This document shows, in pieces, positions 40,504-48,925 of a stretch of DNA of 64,000 nt. Each line of letters starts with the position of its first letter. Position 1 is the stretch's first letter. The position numbers were made by a program, and so were the translations under genes. The notes below the pieces were generated by a model that made no database searches, was not told the DNA's origin, and saw nothing but the letters and a program-made list of their open reading frames with translations. The DNA lies in NCBI RefSeq assembly GCF_001612825.1, contig NZ_BDBE01000029.1:186001-250000 (forward strand). The letters run 5' to 3'. Source of the stretch: Nocardia caishijiensis NBRC 108228 (GTDB taxonomy: Bacteria > Actinomycetota > Actinomycetes > Mycobacteriales > Mycobacteriaceae).

Positions 40504-43500
40504 TGGGCATCGAGATCCCCGACGAACTGCAGTGGGTCGCCAAATACATTCTTGGAGCAGGTGATTGGCCCGACGGCGACGAAACCGCCATGCGTCGGGT
40601 CGCCGACGGGTGGACCGCGGTCGCCACCACTCTCGACACCGTCGACGACGCGGCCGCGCTGGCGCTGAACGCCGCGCTGACGGCGATATCCGAGGGTGAA
40701 ACCCACACCGCCATAGCCACTTTCCGCGACAAGCTGCTGTCCGGGGACCAGGCGACGATGACGGCGGTCCGCAAATGGTGTGAAACCCAAGCCACACTGC
40801 TCGAAGACGGCGCGAACGACATCGAGCACACCAAGCTGGTGATCATCGGAACGATGATCGTCACGGCGGTCGAACTGTCGGTGGCGTTGGCGACGTCCTG
40901 GACGGGTGTGGGTGCGGTCGCCGGTGTCGCCGCGCGCGTCGCGGGCCAGATCGCGGTGCGGATGGCGATCAAACAACTCATCGCCCGCATGCTCACCCGG
41001 GGCGCGGCCAAAGCAGCCGCCCGGCTCGCCCTGCGCGGCGCGGCCTTCGAAGCGCTGGAGGAGGGCGGCGTCGACCTGGCCGCCCGGCTCATCCAGGTGT
41101 CCAACGGCGACCGCACCGCCGACAAGTTCGGCTGGACCGATCTGGGCCTCGCCACCTTCGGCGGAGCGGTCGGCGGCGCGGTGGGCGGCGTATTGGGCGG
41201 CGGCACAGGCGCTCTCGCCGACACCGCTGGTTCCACCGTCGGCAAACTCGCGGGCAAGGTCGTGGGTGGCACCGTCACCGAACTTGGTGCCGACATCTCC
41301 GCGCAAGCAGCGGCAGCCGGAGTCGGCGCCGCCTTCCTCGGGCAGGAATTCAAGCTCGACATCGGCGTCGACACGTTCACCAGTGCCGGTGCGGGCGGTG
41401 TGCAAACCGCCCTGGAATCCGGCGGTTCCTCACCTGGTCAGGCACCGACGGTCCCCGACCTCGGCACCGACCTCCCCGGCGCAACCACCCCCGCCGCTGC
41501 CACCGCGCCCGCCTCAACCGGCGATCCGGCGGCGTCCGCACCCGGCAACGGCTCTCCGACCACCTCGGTACCAGGCGGCGACAACGCACCCGCCTCGACT
41601 GCCCCGGCGGCGACCGGCGATCCGGCGACGTCGGCACCAGCCGCCACCGGCGACCCCTCCCAGACCGCACCCGCCGCCACCGGCGACCCCGGAATATCAG
41701 CACCCGCCGCCACCGGCGACCCCTCCCAGACCGCGCCCGCAGCAACGGACGACCCCGCAACATCAGCACCGACAGCCATCGAAGACTCCGCTAGTAGCAA
41801 TTCGACCGACGCCCCGCCCCCGGCATCAACCGAGCCGCCGGTCACGTCCGGTGCACCCGTCTCCACCGAGGTAGGCGACCCACCTACATCGGCGCCGACT
41901 ACCGATGACCCTGGCGCCGCGGGCAATCCGCCGCCCACCGACACCCCGCCGACTGTCGAAGCTCTTCAGTCGAATCCCGCCGCCGACACACCTCCGACCG
42001 CCGAGACCGCGCAATCAACGGACGCGCCGACGCTCGACAACGGCGCGCCCGCAGACAACGACACCTCCGTACCATCCGCCACCACACCGGACACTCCGGT
42101 TCAGCCAGCGCCGATCGCCACCGACACCTCGACCCTCGACCTCCCACTCCAACAGTCACCGACTGCCGTCGCTCCGGAATCCGAGACGTCCCCACCGCCA
42201 CCGGCGCAACAGAATCCGGCTACTCCGGCACCGAGCACGGTCTCTGAGTCGACACCTCAACAAGCGCCGACCGCGACCGTCCCCGCTGCTGCGCCGACAG
42301 CTGTCGGCGGCACCCCGTCACCGATTGTCGATCGCCACAGCTCACCCGCTTCCACCGAAACAGCGGCAGCCACCACAACCTCTGCTCCGGCGGCGACGAC
42401 GAATGCGGTCTCCCAGGCCGGAACCTCCACGCCGTCTACCCTTTCCTCCGTCGGCCCCACACCGGGCTCGTCCCCGTCACAGGTGCCTCCGGCGCCGATC
42501 GGTGCAACCCCGTCGCCTTCGCAGCCATCGTCGCGAACGAGCGTTGCCCCTGGTGTCGACACATCTCGACCCGACTCGCCCCGCCGCTCGACTACGGAAG
42601 CCGCGGCACCATCCGCCCCCGCAGCGCCCACGACAGCCCAGCCCCTCGGTAGTAGTCCCATTCCGAACGGCTCCGTCAACAGCAATCCAGCTTTCGGCCC
42701 GACACAGACACCAGGCGTCTCGCCCGGCCCGCAAGACATGGGCCATTCTGTCCAGAGCCAAGCGCGCACACTTCGCGAAAGCCTTCGCGGCCAGCCGTCG
42801 CAGGACGGCCGGACCGTCCCTGTCGACGCCAACCGCAGCCCATTCCTGCAACGCCCCCCGGCGTATTCGATCCGCCGGTTCCACCTGGGTGGAAACCAGT
42901 GGGTTGCCGTCGCGACCATCCGTGCGCATATTCCTCACGCGGACCAGATGTCGCCCAGCGAACTCCGTCAGGCGGTCGAGGGCATCCAGGCAATCGTCGA
43001 CGCGACCTTCAACAACGGCAGTCGATTGCTCAGCGGCGATCAATTCCTGGTCGATGTCGAGATCGCCTCGGATCCTGCCGCCGCCGACATGACCGTTTCC
43101 CCGGAGCAGTCCGCATATTCCGTCGCCAACACACTGCGGGACCACATGGGCCTCTTCCCGGCGCCCGCTGGGCAGCAGTTGAGTCCCGACGATCTCCGCG
43201 AGGTCAGCAACGACATCGCCCGCGCGAATACCCCTGCGCGATTCAGTGATCCGGCGAACTCACGCGTCGTCGACCACCGCCACCTCACCGATATCGAAGA
43301 CCCCGTGCATCAGAACCGAGTCGAGGACTCGCTGCGCGCGGGCAACGGGTTCGTCCGAGGTGCCGACCCTCGAACCCATCCGTACGGGCGGTTGACCAAC
43401 GACGGTGGTCGCACCGTCCCCGGTCGCGGCAACAACTGTCTCGACTGTTCTCTCGCGGCGTTGTCGTCCTTCTTCGGTCTTCCACGTGTGTCCGCGCCAC

Positions 43501-45920
43501 GGTGGCCGGACCGGTTGCCGAACGGCGAGTTGGACAACGTATCGGGCGAGTGGAACGGCCCCCAACGTGTCGAGGCCTGGCTGGGTGCGGGTCTTGCGTC
43601 GTTTTCCGGCATGCCTATCCCGGATCAGTACCAGGCTCTGCACAACTACATCGCCGCGCTCGGCCCGGGTTCGGCCGCATTCGTCGGAACCATGTGGCAC
43701 GCACGGGATGCGAACGGCAACAAGCGATACCTGCCGGACGGTTCGCCTGTCTTCAACGGCGGCCACGCTACGGTGATCGTCTTTCCACCGGGAGCCGCTG
43801 GACCGGTGTGGTGGGACCCGCAGTCGGGGGAAACATTCGACGGCCCGCCGCCCTCGCTGGTCCACAACTCGGCAGAACTCAGATGCATTCCCATCGACGC
43901 GAACGGAGGGCCGCCCCATGGCGGAACCGATAACCAGCCGGGAACAGGCCAGACATTTGCTGGCGCAGGTGTTCGGCCCGGACCAGCAGTACAGCATCCT
44001 GGAGGGGAAACACGGCTGGGTTTGCCAGCAGATGTTGTCCACGGAGGAACAAGCCCAGCGGGGAATGGGCTTGGGCAACTACGTGATCAACAAACATACG
44101 GGGGTGATCACCGCGCATTCGAGCATGGCGATGCCGGTGATCGCGGAGGAATTCGACCGAACGACGGAAGCGGGACTGCCGCCCCAGGGCTACCAGGTGT
44201 ATCCGAAACAGCGCCGAATCCAGTTGACTCGGATCTCGGAGGACCCGAACTCGATCCGGTACCGGGTCCACCTGACGTTCCTGGCTTCGCCGGAGGACCC
44301 GGGCATCACCCAGGAGGTCGAGATCACCAAGAATCCGATCCGCCACCGACCAACGGATCGAGTATCAGCAGTCGCGACATCGTGGGCGTACGCGCAGAGT
44401 CGCAGCTCGGGAACCTGGCCGACGGAGGGGACCTTCGAGGAATAACGCCAGCTGGCAATTCGCCGACGCCCCAGCCACCATCTTCACAAGAGGTGAACGG
44501 CGCGAACCAGTCTCGCGTCGCCCGCGAGAATCTGCGTCAGCAGCGGCCGGACGGTGGAGTTCGGTCGGTCGCGGATTCGGGTGGCAACCGCCGCTTCACC
44601 GTGGCGAGATTCATCCGTGCGTTCGGTGAGCCCGTGTCGGTACTTCGGCTCGGCCTACACTTATCAGGGCAGGACCGCCTCGATCCGGCGCTGGTCCAGG
44701 CGTTGGTCGAGCGAGCCCAATTTGCCGTCGATCTCCGCTTCAACCAAGGCGCTCGGCTTCCCTCGGGCGACTGGATGATGGTCGACCTCGTTCCGATCAG
44801 TGATCCCGGCACAGCGGACATGCGGATCGACCTCGACCCGGCGAATCCACGCAGTACATCGACCGCCGCCGACCTCGACAGCCTTACCGCCTTGCTGCGG
44901 GACCAACTCGGGCTGGGTCCAGCGCAGGCAAGCGGGCTGTCGCACAATGACCTCCAGCGAATCGGCAGTCGGATCGACCAGGGCGCGCCGACTGCTCCGA
45001 CCGACCTCCAGCCGAATTCTCCGGCAGGCCCCGCCGATATCCGCAGTCACATCCCCGCTCGGCTTCCGGACCATCGTGCGCCCGCGTCCATTCCCCCTCC
45101 CCCGCCTGGACCCGCACCGACATCGCCATCAGCTGGCACGAATTTCCAGCCGAACCCCGTCGGGGCCGACCGTGGGCTCCAGACACCTCAGTGGCATCAG
45201 ACATGGGCCGACCCGAGCTTCGCCGATCAGCGAAGCGCTCAACGGGAGCCCGGGCCGATTCGCCGATTGGTCCGGAAGCTTTTCGGGGTCCAACCTCGCC
45301 AGAGCACCTTCGCGCCGCCACCGGCCGCGCCGCCGGTGCGTGCGCGAGCGCCGATCGCACCGCCGCCACCTGTCACGAACAGTCACCAGCAAGCGTCGGC
45401 GCGAGAAGATTTCTCGGACCTTCCGTTCAGCGCAGGCCCGCCTTATGCAACGCAGGAAATGAACTCCACCTATCGCGGAGAGCACGAGGTTGGAAACTCG
45501 GTATGGGAACACCCCTTGCGGGTTGCCTATCTGAACGAATTCGAACGCCAGCGTCTTCGGCTATACGTGCGGGAGGGAAGAATCTACGACGCGGACGGTA
45601 GATTGTTCGATACCCGCTCCGGCACCACTGCTTGGGGTGGCGCGGGACGTGCGATCTTCGTCATGGATGAGCACGGTAACCTGTATGCCTCGAACTATCA
45701 TGAGCGCGGACTCTTTCACCACTCCAGTTTTCTCGCCGGTGCGAACATCGCCGCAGCCGGCGAGCTGGCTGTAGTCGACGGCGAACTACAGATGGTGACC
45801 GACTCGAGTGGGCACTACCGGCCCTCCCGCGGGCACACCATGCAGGCGATCAACCAGCTCAGGAACCTGGGCATACCGCTAACTCCGGGCCAGGTCCGGT
45901 TCGAAGCTCCACCACAATGA
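40503..45920 (+). CDS. Giant CpnT-like polymorphic toxin with Tox-PL domain and a second in-frame tip
   Basis: 1805 codons from ATG 40503. Residues 1-200 are the WXG100-like N-terminal domain with hydrophobic helices; 200-310 are Gly-rich; 310-770 are a Thr/Pro/Ala linker with repeats. Residues about 790-905 are a pre-toxin module. Residues 960-1140 are a papain-like Tox-PL (glutamine deamidase-type) domain with Cys979 in NNCLDC, His1088 in GGHATVIV and Asp1105 in WDPQSGE. No stop follows: the frame crosses a low-complexity stretch (1140-1350) that overlies the immunity gene at 43918, then repeats the pre-toxin module (about 1362-1490), a Pro-rich linker, and a different C-terminal domain (about 1650-1805). 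Whether one 1805-residue protein is really made, or the frame is open by chance between two cassettes, cannot be decided here. Confidence 0.8.
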   Translation: MGIEIPDELQWVAKYILGAGDWPDGDETAMRRVADGWTAVATTLDTVDDAAALALNAALTAISEGETHTAIATFRDKLLSGDQATMTAVRKWCETQATLLEDGANDIEHTKLVIIGTMIVTAVELSVALATSWTGVGAVAGVAARVAGQIAVRMAIKQLIARMLTRGAAKAAARLALRGAAFEALEEGGVDLAARLIQVSNGDRTADKFGWTDLGLATFGGAVGGAVGGVLGGGTGALADTAGSTVGKLAGKVVGGTVTELGADISAQAAAAGVGAAFLGQEFKLDIGVDTFTSAGAGGVQTALESGGSSPGQAPTVPDLGTDLPGATTPAAATAPASTGDPAASAPGNGSPTTSVPGGDNAPASTAPAATGDPATSAPAATGDPSQTAPAATGDPGISAPAATGDPSQTAPAATDDPATSAPTAIEDSASSNSTDAPPPASTEPPVTSGAPVSTEVGDPPTSAPTTDDPGAAGNPPPTDTPPTVEALQSNPAADTPPTAETAQSTDAPTLDNGAPADNDTSVPSATTPDTPVQPAPIATDTSTLDLPLQQSPTAVAPESETSPPPPAQQNPATPAPSTVSESTPQQAPTATVPAAAPTAVGGTPSPIVDRHSSPASTETAAATTTSAPAATTNAVSQAGTSTPSTLSSVGPTPGSSPSQVPPAPIGATPSPSQPSSRTSVAPGVDTSRPDSPRRSTTEAAAPSAPAAPTTAQPLGSSPIPNGSVNSNPAFGPTQTPGVSPGPQDMGHSVQSQARTLRESLRGQPSQDGRTVPVDANRSPFLQRPPAYSIRRFHLGGNQWVAVATIRAHIPHADQMSPSELRQAVEGIQAIVDATFNNGSRLLSGDQFLVDVEIASDPAAADMTVSPEQSAYSVANTLRDHMGLFPAPAGQQLSPDDLREVSNDIARANTPARFSDPANSRVVDHRHLTDIEDPVHQNRVEDSLRAGNGFVRGADPRTHPYGRLTNDGGRTVPGRGNNCLDCSLAALSSFFGLPRVSAPRWPDRLPNGELDNVSGEWNGPQRVEAWLGAGLASFSGMPIPDQYQALHNYIAALGPGSAAFVGTMWHARDANGNKRYLPDGSPVFNGGHATVIVFPPGAAGPVWWDPQSGETFDGPPPSLVHNSAELRCIPIDANGGPPHGGTDNQPGTGQTFAGAGVRPGPAVQHPGGETRLGLPADVVHGGTSPAGNGLGQLRDQQTYGGDHRAFEHGDAGDRGGIRPNDGSGTAAPGLPGVSETAPNPVDSDLGGPELDPVPGPPDVPGFAGGPGHHPGGRDHQESDPPPTNGSSISSRDIVGVRAESQLGNLADGGDLRGITPAGNSPTPQPPSSQEVNGANQSRVARENLRQQRPDGGVRSVADSGGNRRFTVARFIRAFGEPVSVLRLGLHLSGQDRLDPALVQALVERAQFAVDLRFNQGARLPSGDWMMVDLVPISDPGTADMRIDLDPANPRSTSTAADLDSLTALLRDQLGLGPAQASGLSHNDLQRIGSRIDQGAPTAPTDLQPNSPAGPADIRSHIPARLPDHRAPASIPPPPPGPAPTSPSAGTNFQPNPVGADRGLQTPQWHQTWADPSFADQRSAQREPGPIRRLVRKLFGVQPRQSTFAPPPAAPPVRARAPIAPPPPVTNSHQQASAREDFSDLPFSAGPPYATQEMNSTYRGEHEVGNSVWEHPLRVAYLNEFERQRLRLYVREGRIYDADGRLFDTRSGTTAWGGAGRAIFVMDEHGNLYASNYHERGLFHHSSFLAGANIAAAGELAVVDGELQMVTDSSGHYRPSRGHTMQAINQLRNLGIPLTPGQVRFEAPPQ
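41580..41790 (+). repeat. Coding repeats in the toxin linker
   Basis: Units of about 39 bases encode APAATGDPSQT or APAATGDPGIS variants, with near-identical DNA between some copies (for example around 41640-41740). This forms part of the flexible Pro/Thr/Ala linker between the secretion domain and the toxin domains. Confidence 0.75.
43918..44445 (+). CDS. Imm35/YrhB-like immunity protein nested in the toxin frame
   Basis: 175 residues from ATG 43918, one frame over from the toxin, with GGAGGG just upstream. SREQARHLLAQVFGPDQQYS, then EGKHGWVCQQM and NYVINKHTGVITAHSSM give the YrhB/Imm35 pattern (helix, GWxF-like strand, xxVDKxTGxI). Codons use G/C at the third position strongly in this frame, while the toxin frame here reads low-complexity Gly/Pro/His, so this frame is the selected one. 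It lies right after the Tox-PL domain, the normal place of a cognate immunity gene. Toxin neutralisation is inferred. Confidence 0.8.
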   Translation: MAEPITSREQARHLLAQVFGPDQQYSILEGKHGWVCQQMLSTEEQAQRGMGLGNYVINKHTGVITAHSSMAMPVIAEEFDRTTEAGLPPQGYQVYPKQRRIQLTRISEDPNSIRYRVHLTFLASPEDPGITQEVEITKNPIRHRPTDRVSAVATSWAYAQSRSSGTWPTEGTFEE

Positions 45921-45930
45921 AGGGAACGGC

Positions 45931-46548
45931 GTGAGCTGGCAGGGTGTTGTAAACGCGATCTTGTATTCGGTGCAGTTCGAGAAGGAGCTCGACAACAGCG
46001 TTGTGGACAGGATCGCGTATGCGTTGTTGACCGAACCTCTCGGGACGTTCACCCAGGAGGATGAGTATCGAATACTGACCGATGGCCTGGCGGCCGGTAC
46101 TCCCATTCCTGAAGTGGTGTCGATGCCGGAAGGTGCCGCAGAACTCCGAGAATTCTTGAACCGAATTGTGGCGCGGATGGATGCTATGCGCCCGTGGCCA
46201 TCGCTGCCCTATCATCGTTTGTCGGCGGACAGCGTATCGGCCTTCAAGAACGCTGTGCCGATTGCGCGTATCTCGACGAGCGTCAACGATATCGAGGCCA
46301 GAATCTCCCGGGGGTTCTATTGGGGTACAGATTTCGGTACCTTCATTCCGCTGAAGATGAAGTCCGGCCGGGTGCTCGGAATGTTCACTCCGTTCTGGGA
46401 CGACAGTGACGACCTGGTCCTCGTCACCGCTACCGATGAACCCGAACCGAGCGCAGCGATCGAAGAACTGCTGTCGGCGACGCGGATAGACCCCGCCCAG
46501 GTCGTACCGCTGTCGGCGAATGATCTGGAGCCCTTCACCGAGCGGTGA
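45931..46548 (+). CDS. Putative immunity protein for the second toxin tip
   Basis: 205 residues from GTG 45931, AAGGGAACG upstream, ten bases after the toxin stop. Cytosolic, acidic, alpha/beta; begins MSWQGVVNAILYSVQFEKEL and contains FYWGTDFGTFIPLKMKSGRV. I do not recognise the family. Its position directly behind the second C-terminal domain is the basis for the immunity call. The DNA is slightly lower in G+C than its surroundings, as often seen in exchanged toxin-immunity cassettes. Confidence 0.6.
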   Translation: MSWQGVVNAILYSVQFEKELDNSVVDRIAYALLTEPLGTFTQEDEYRILTDGLAAGTPIPEVVSMPEGAAELREFLNRIVARMDAMRPWPSLPYHRLSADSVSAFKNAVPIARISTSVNDIEARISRGFYWGTDFGTFIPLKMKSGRVLGMFTPFWDDSDDLVLVTATDEPEPSAAIEELLSATRIDPAQVVPLSANDLEPFTER

Positions 46549-46627
46549 TGCGATAGTCGCCGATTCCAGCGTGCCCAAGCGGTGGTCTGACTCGCTGAGT
46601 GAAGTGACGGCGGAGCAGGCATCCGGC

Positions 46628-46924
46628 ATGGAACATGGACATGCGACGATCTCAAAAGCTTTGGCCTGGAACCTTGTTCGAACGTTTCTGACCACCGAGC
46701 AGTTCAGTCTGATCGGGTTCGATTTCGGCTGGCGTGTGGTGCCCGGGGTGCGGAATCGCGGGGCGGCGACGTTGGTTGTGGAGCGAGAAGCGGGAGTGCT
46801 CGTGCAGTTTCCTTCATCCGTTCCGCCGGGGCGGATCGAGTCGGGCTACGTCGGTATCCGGCATCTCGGTCACGTGTGCGAGCGTGATTCTCGGGAATCG
46901 CACAGGGCAGACGCGCCCGGCTAA
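46628..46924 (+). CDS. Small protein, possible immunity-type remnant
   Basis: 98 residues from ATG 46628 (134 if read from 46520, which overlaps the previous gene). ALAWNLVRTFLTTEQFSLIG, then FDFGWRVVPGVRNRGAATLV and AGVLVQFPSSVPPGRIESGY resemble the opening of immunity proteins that start with a helix and a GW-containing strand, but the protein stops early and ends in a charged tail. It may be an uncharacterised or truncated immunity gene. Confidence that it is expressed is modest. Confidence 0.4.
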   Translation: MEHGHATISKALAWNLVRTFLTTEQFSLIGFDFGWRVVPGVRNRGAATLVVEREAGVLVQFPSSVPPGRIESGYVGIRHLGHVCERDSRESHRADAPG

Positions 46925-46962
46925 CTCGGTCCGGATCGCGAGCGCGAAACTACCGACCACCT

Positions 46963-46998
46963 CGCCGCGAGCTCCGGTTCACCGATCTGCTCGCGGCG
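46963..46998. terminator. Hairpin between convergent genes
   Basis: Ten-base-pair perfect stem CGCCGCGAGC / GCTCGCGGCG with a 16-base loop, in the gap between the last gene of toxin locus 2 and the convergent phosphatase gene. A candidate bidirectional terminator. Confidence 0.45.
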
Positions 46999-47016
46999 TG
47001 GACGGCGCGTTAGGGG

Positions 47017-47718
47017 TCAGGCGGGGGTGCCGTCCCAGGTGACCAGCTTCCAGCCTTTTGCGGGGCTGCCCTTCACGGTGACGCGGCCGGTGTTTCGGAT
47101 GGGGTCGGTCTGGAGTTTGCTCAGGTCGGGGTCGGTGACGGTCATGAGGGTCCAGACCATGATGGAGCCGCCGTGGGAGAAGATCGTCGCGCGCTTGTGG
47201 CCGCGGTCCTGGATGTCCTGGATGGAGTCGTCCATGCGCTTTTTGAATTCGTGGCCGTTGATCGAGCCGGGGATGCGGGCGTCGAGGTTGCCCTGCATCC
47301 ACTGGAGCGGCGCGGCGAAGTAGTTCGCCATCGCGTCCTTCTCGGGCGTGCCTTCGTAGATGCCTGCTTCGATCTCGTGGAAGCCGTCCTCGACGATCAC
47401 CGGACGGTCGCACAGTTCCGAGGTGGGCAGGGCGGTGTGTTGGGTGCGGATCATTGTCGACGCGTAGATGCCGTCGAATTTGCAATCCGCCAGGCGCACA
47501 GCGGCCGCGGCGGCTTGTTCCCCGCCCGTTTCGGTGAGTTCGGAGCCGGGAACGGAGGTGTCGATCAGGCCGGAGGCGTTGCCTGCCGATTCGGCGTGGC
47601 GGACGAAGGTGAGTGTCATTTCGCCGGTTTGCGGCGCGGCGACGGCGCTGCCGCCGCCGAAGGCGATCAGGCCGACCAGCGCGATCGTCGTGGACAGGCG
47701 TGACGCAATGTGGGGCAT
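47017..47718 (-). CDS. Secreted histidine phosphatase (phosphoglycerate mutase fold)
   Basis: 233 residues from ATG 47718, with GAGGAG upstream. Signal peptide (RLSTTIALVGLIAFGGGSAV, cleavage near AVAAP). The phosphohistidine motif FVRHAESAGN and the second catalytic histidine in SHGGSI are intact, so it is probably an active phosphatase outside the membrane; substrate unknown. Close to Mycobacterium/Nocardia exported acid phosphatases of this superfamily. A longer frame from 47823 lacks a ribosome-binding site. Confidence 0.88.
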   Translation of the reverse strand: MPHIASRLSTTIALVGLIAFGGGSAVAAPQTGEMTLTFVRHAESAGNASGLIDTSVPGSELTETGGEQAAAAAVRLADCKFDGIYASTMIRTQHTALPTSELCDRPVIVEDGFHEIEAGIYEGTPEKDAMANYFAAPLQWMQGNLDARIPGSINGHEFKKRMDDSIQDIQDRGHKRATIFSHGGSIMVWTLMTVTDPDLSKLQTDPIRNTGRVTVKGSPAKGWKLVTWDGTPA

Positions 47719-47859
47719 GGGGACTCCTCGCGTACCGATGTGGGCCACGCTGTGCGACCCGGTCCGGGACGGTAGGTTCCGCCGATGGACAGCGGCCATG
47801 TCATCTCCCGATGAATGGCACACTTTCGAGGGGTGGGGGCCGACCTCACCCTGCTCGGA

Positions 47860-48192
47860 TCATTTTCCGCGCAGGCCGAAGGGGTTGCCGTCGGGGTCGG
47901 TGAGGGTGCAGATCCTGGTGTCGGGGGCGACGGTCTGGGGTGCCGATTTCTCGGTGGCGCCCGCTGCGAGCAGGGCGGTTCGGGTGGCGTCGAGGTCGTC
48001 GACGTCGGTCATGGCTATCGGGCCGGTGGCGCGGTCGCCCTGGGGGTTGAGGCTGATTTCGAAGCCGTTGACGTTGTAGCCGACGTAGTAGGGCTGGTCG
48101 GTGTGAGGCTGCCCGTAGAGGGCCGTGTAAACCTTCTTGGCGGCTTCCAGATCGGACACGGGGATGACGACGGCGCCGACAGCGGGACTCAT
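47860..48192 (-). CDS. VOC-superfamily (glyoxalase/bleomycin-resistance-like) protein
   Basis: 110 residues from ATG 48192, with GGAAG upstream. One VOC unit: VGAVVIPVSDLEAAKKVYTA, YNVNGFEISLNPQG, and the C-terminal ICTLTDPDGNPFGLRGK. Typical metal ligands of glyoxalases are not all obvious, so it may be a binding protein or an uncharacterised enzyme. The function is not determined by context. Confidence 0.85.
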   Translation of the reverse strand: MSPAVGAVVIPVSDLEAAKKVYTALYGQPHTDQPYYVGYNVNGFEISLNPQGDRATGPIAMTDVDDLDATRTALLAAGATEKSAPQTVAPDTRICTLTDPDGNPFGLRGK

Positions 48193-48304
48193 AGTGCTTC
48201 CTTCCGAAGAACAGCAGGACTGCGTCGAATGGAAAACGGTCGGCAACCAGCGTAACCAGTGATCAGGCCGAAATGCGGTAGGCGAGCTCGTGCACATGCC
48301 CCGG

Positions 48305-48823
48305 CTACTGTCCGGGCGCGGGTGCGAGGCTGCCGCGGTCGATGATCAGTTCCGTATCCGGTGTGAGGAAACCCTTGGTACCGAATTCGATCAGGGGTTG
48401 CGGATGGAACCACTCGACGCGGTCGACCGGGCGAGTGCCGACGAGGAACAGGGAATTCGGGTAGTGGACCCTCTCGTAGAAGGGGTCGAAAGTCGGGATG
48501 CCCTTCACACACATTTTCGGATCGTCGATGCCCGCGGCCGCGAGGATCTTTTCCGGGGCTGCGCCTGGTCGGAGCGGGATCATGCGGTCCCATTCCGACG
48601 ACCAGCCTGCGCGACGGCCGATCTCGCGCATAGTGATCGGTACTGCACGCGCGGTCACCACTTCGCGAACCCGGTTCTGCAGCGCGACGAAGTCACCCAA
48701 CTCGCGTTCGGTCGTCCGCACGTTCAATGTTCCCGACGGGCAGTGCGGCTCAGCTCTGCCGACGACGGCGCACGACGTGAGCAGCAAGGACAAAGCGAGA
48801 ACTCCCGCGACTTCGCGCACCAC
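48305..48823 (-). CDS. Lipoprotein of unknown function
   Basis: 172 residues from GTG 48823 (GGGGAGGAAC upstream; a second GTG follows directly). Signal peptide with lipobox LLTSC, Cys18. The mature part has two further Cys residues (HCPSG and KMCVKG) and a Trp/Pro-rich C-terminus (VEWFHPQPLIEFGTKGFLTP). I do not recognise the family. It is separated from the siderophore genes upstream by a terminator hairpin. Confidence 0.75.
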   Translation of the reverse strand: MVREVAGVLALSLLLTSCAVVGRAEPHCPSGTLNVRTTERELGDFVALQNRVREVVTARAVPITMREIGRRAGWSSEWDRMIPLRPGAAPEKILAAAGIDDPKMCVKGIPTFDPFYERVHYPNSLFLVGTRPVDRVEWFHPQPLIEFGTKGFLTPDTELIIDRGSLAPAPGQ

Positions 48824-48877
48824 GTTCCTCCCCCGATCACGTCACGTCTACTCTACCGGCCCACCGGCATCGACGAT

Positions 48878-48907
48878 CGGCCCGTTTCGGTCTGCCGAAA
48901 CGGGCCG
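48878..48907 (-). terminator. Terminator hairpin after the siderophore NRPS genes
   Basis: A 13-base-pair perfect stem CGGCCCGTTTCGG / CCGAAACGGGCCG with loop TCTG, 18 bases after the stop of the last NRPS gene. It marks the end of the leftward siderophore transcript. Confidence 0.7.
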
Positions 48908-48925
48908 GAAGTGTCGACCGGATGC

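Noticed and set aside
43900..44450. Frameshift error joining toxin and immunity gene
   Set aside because: Both frames are separately open with their own starts and the second cassette returns to the toxin frame, so a single base error would not simplify the arrangement; an undetected stop remains possible.
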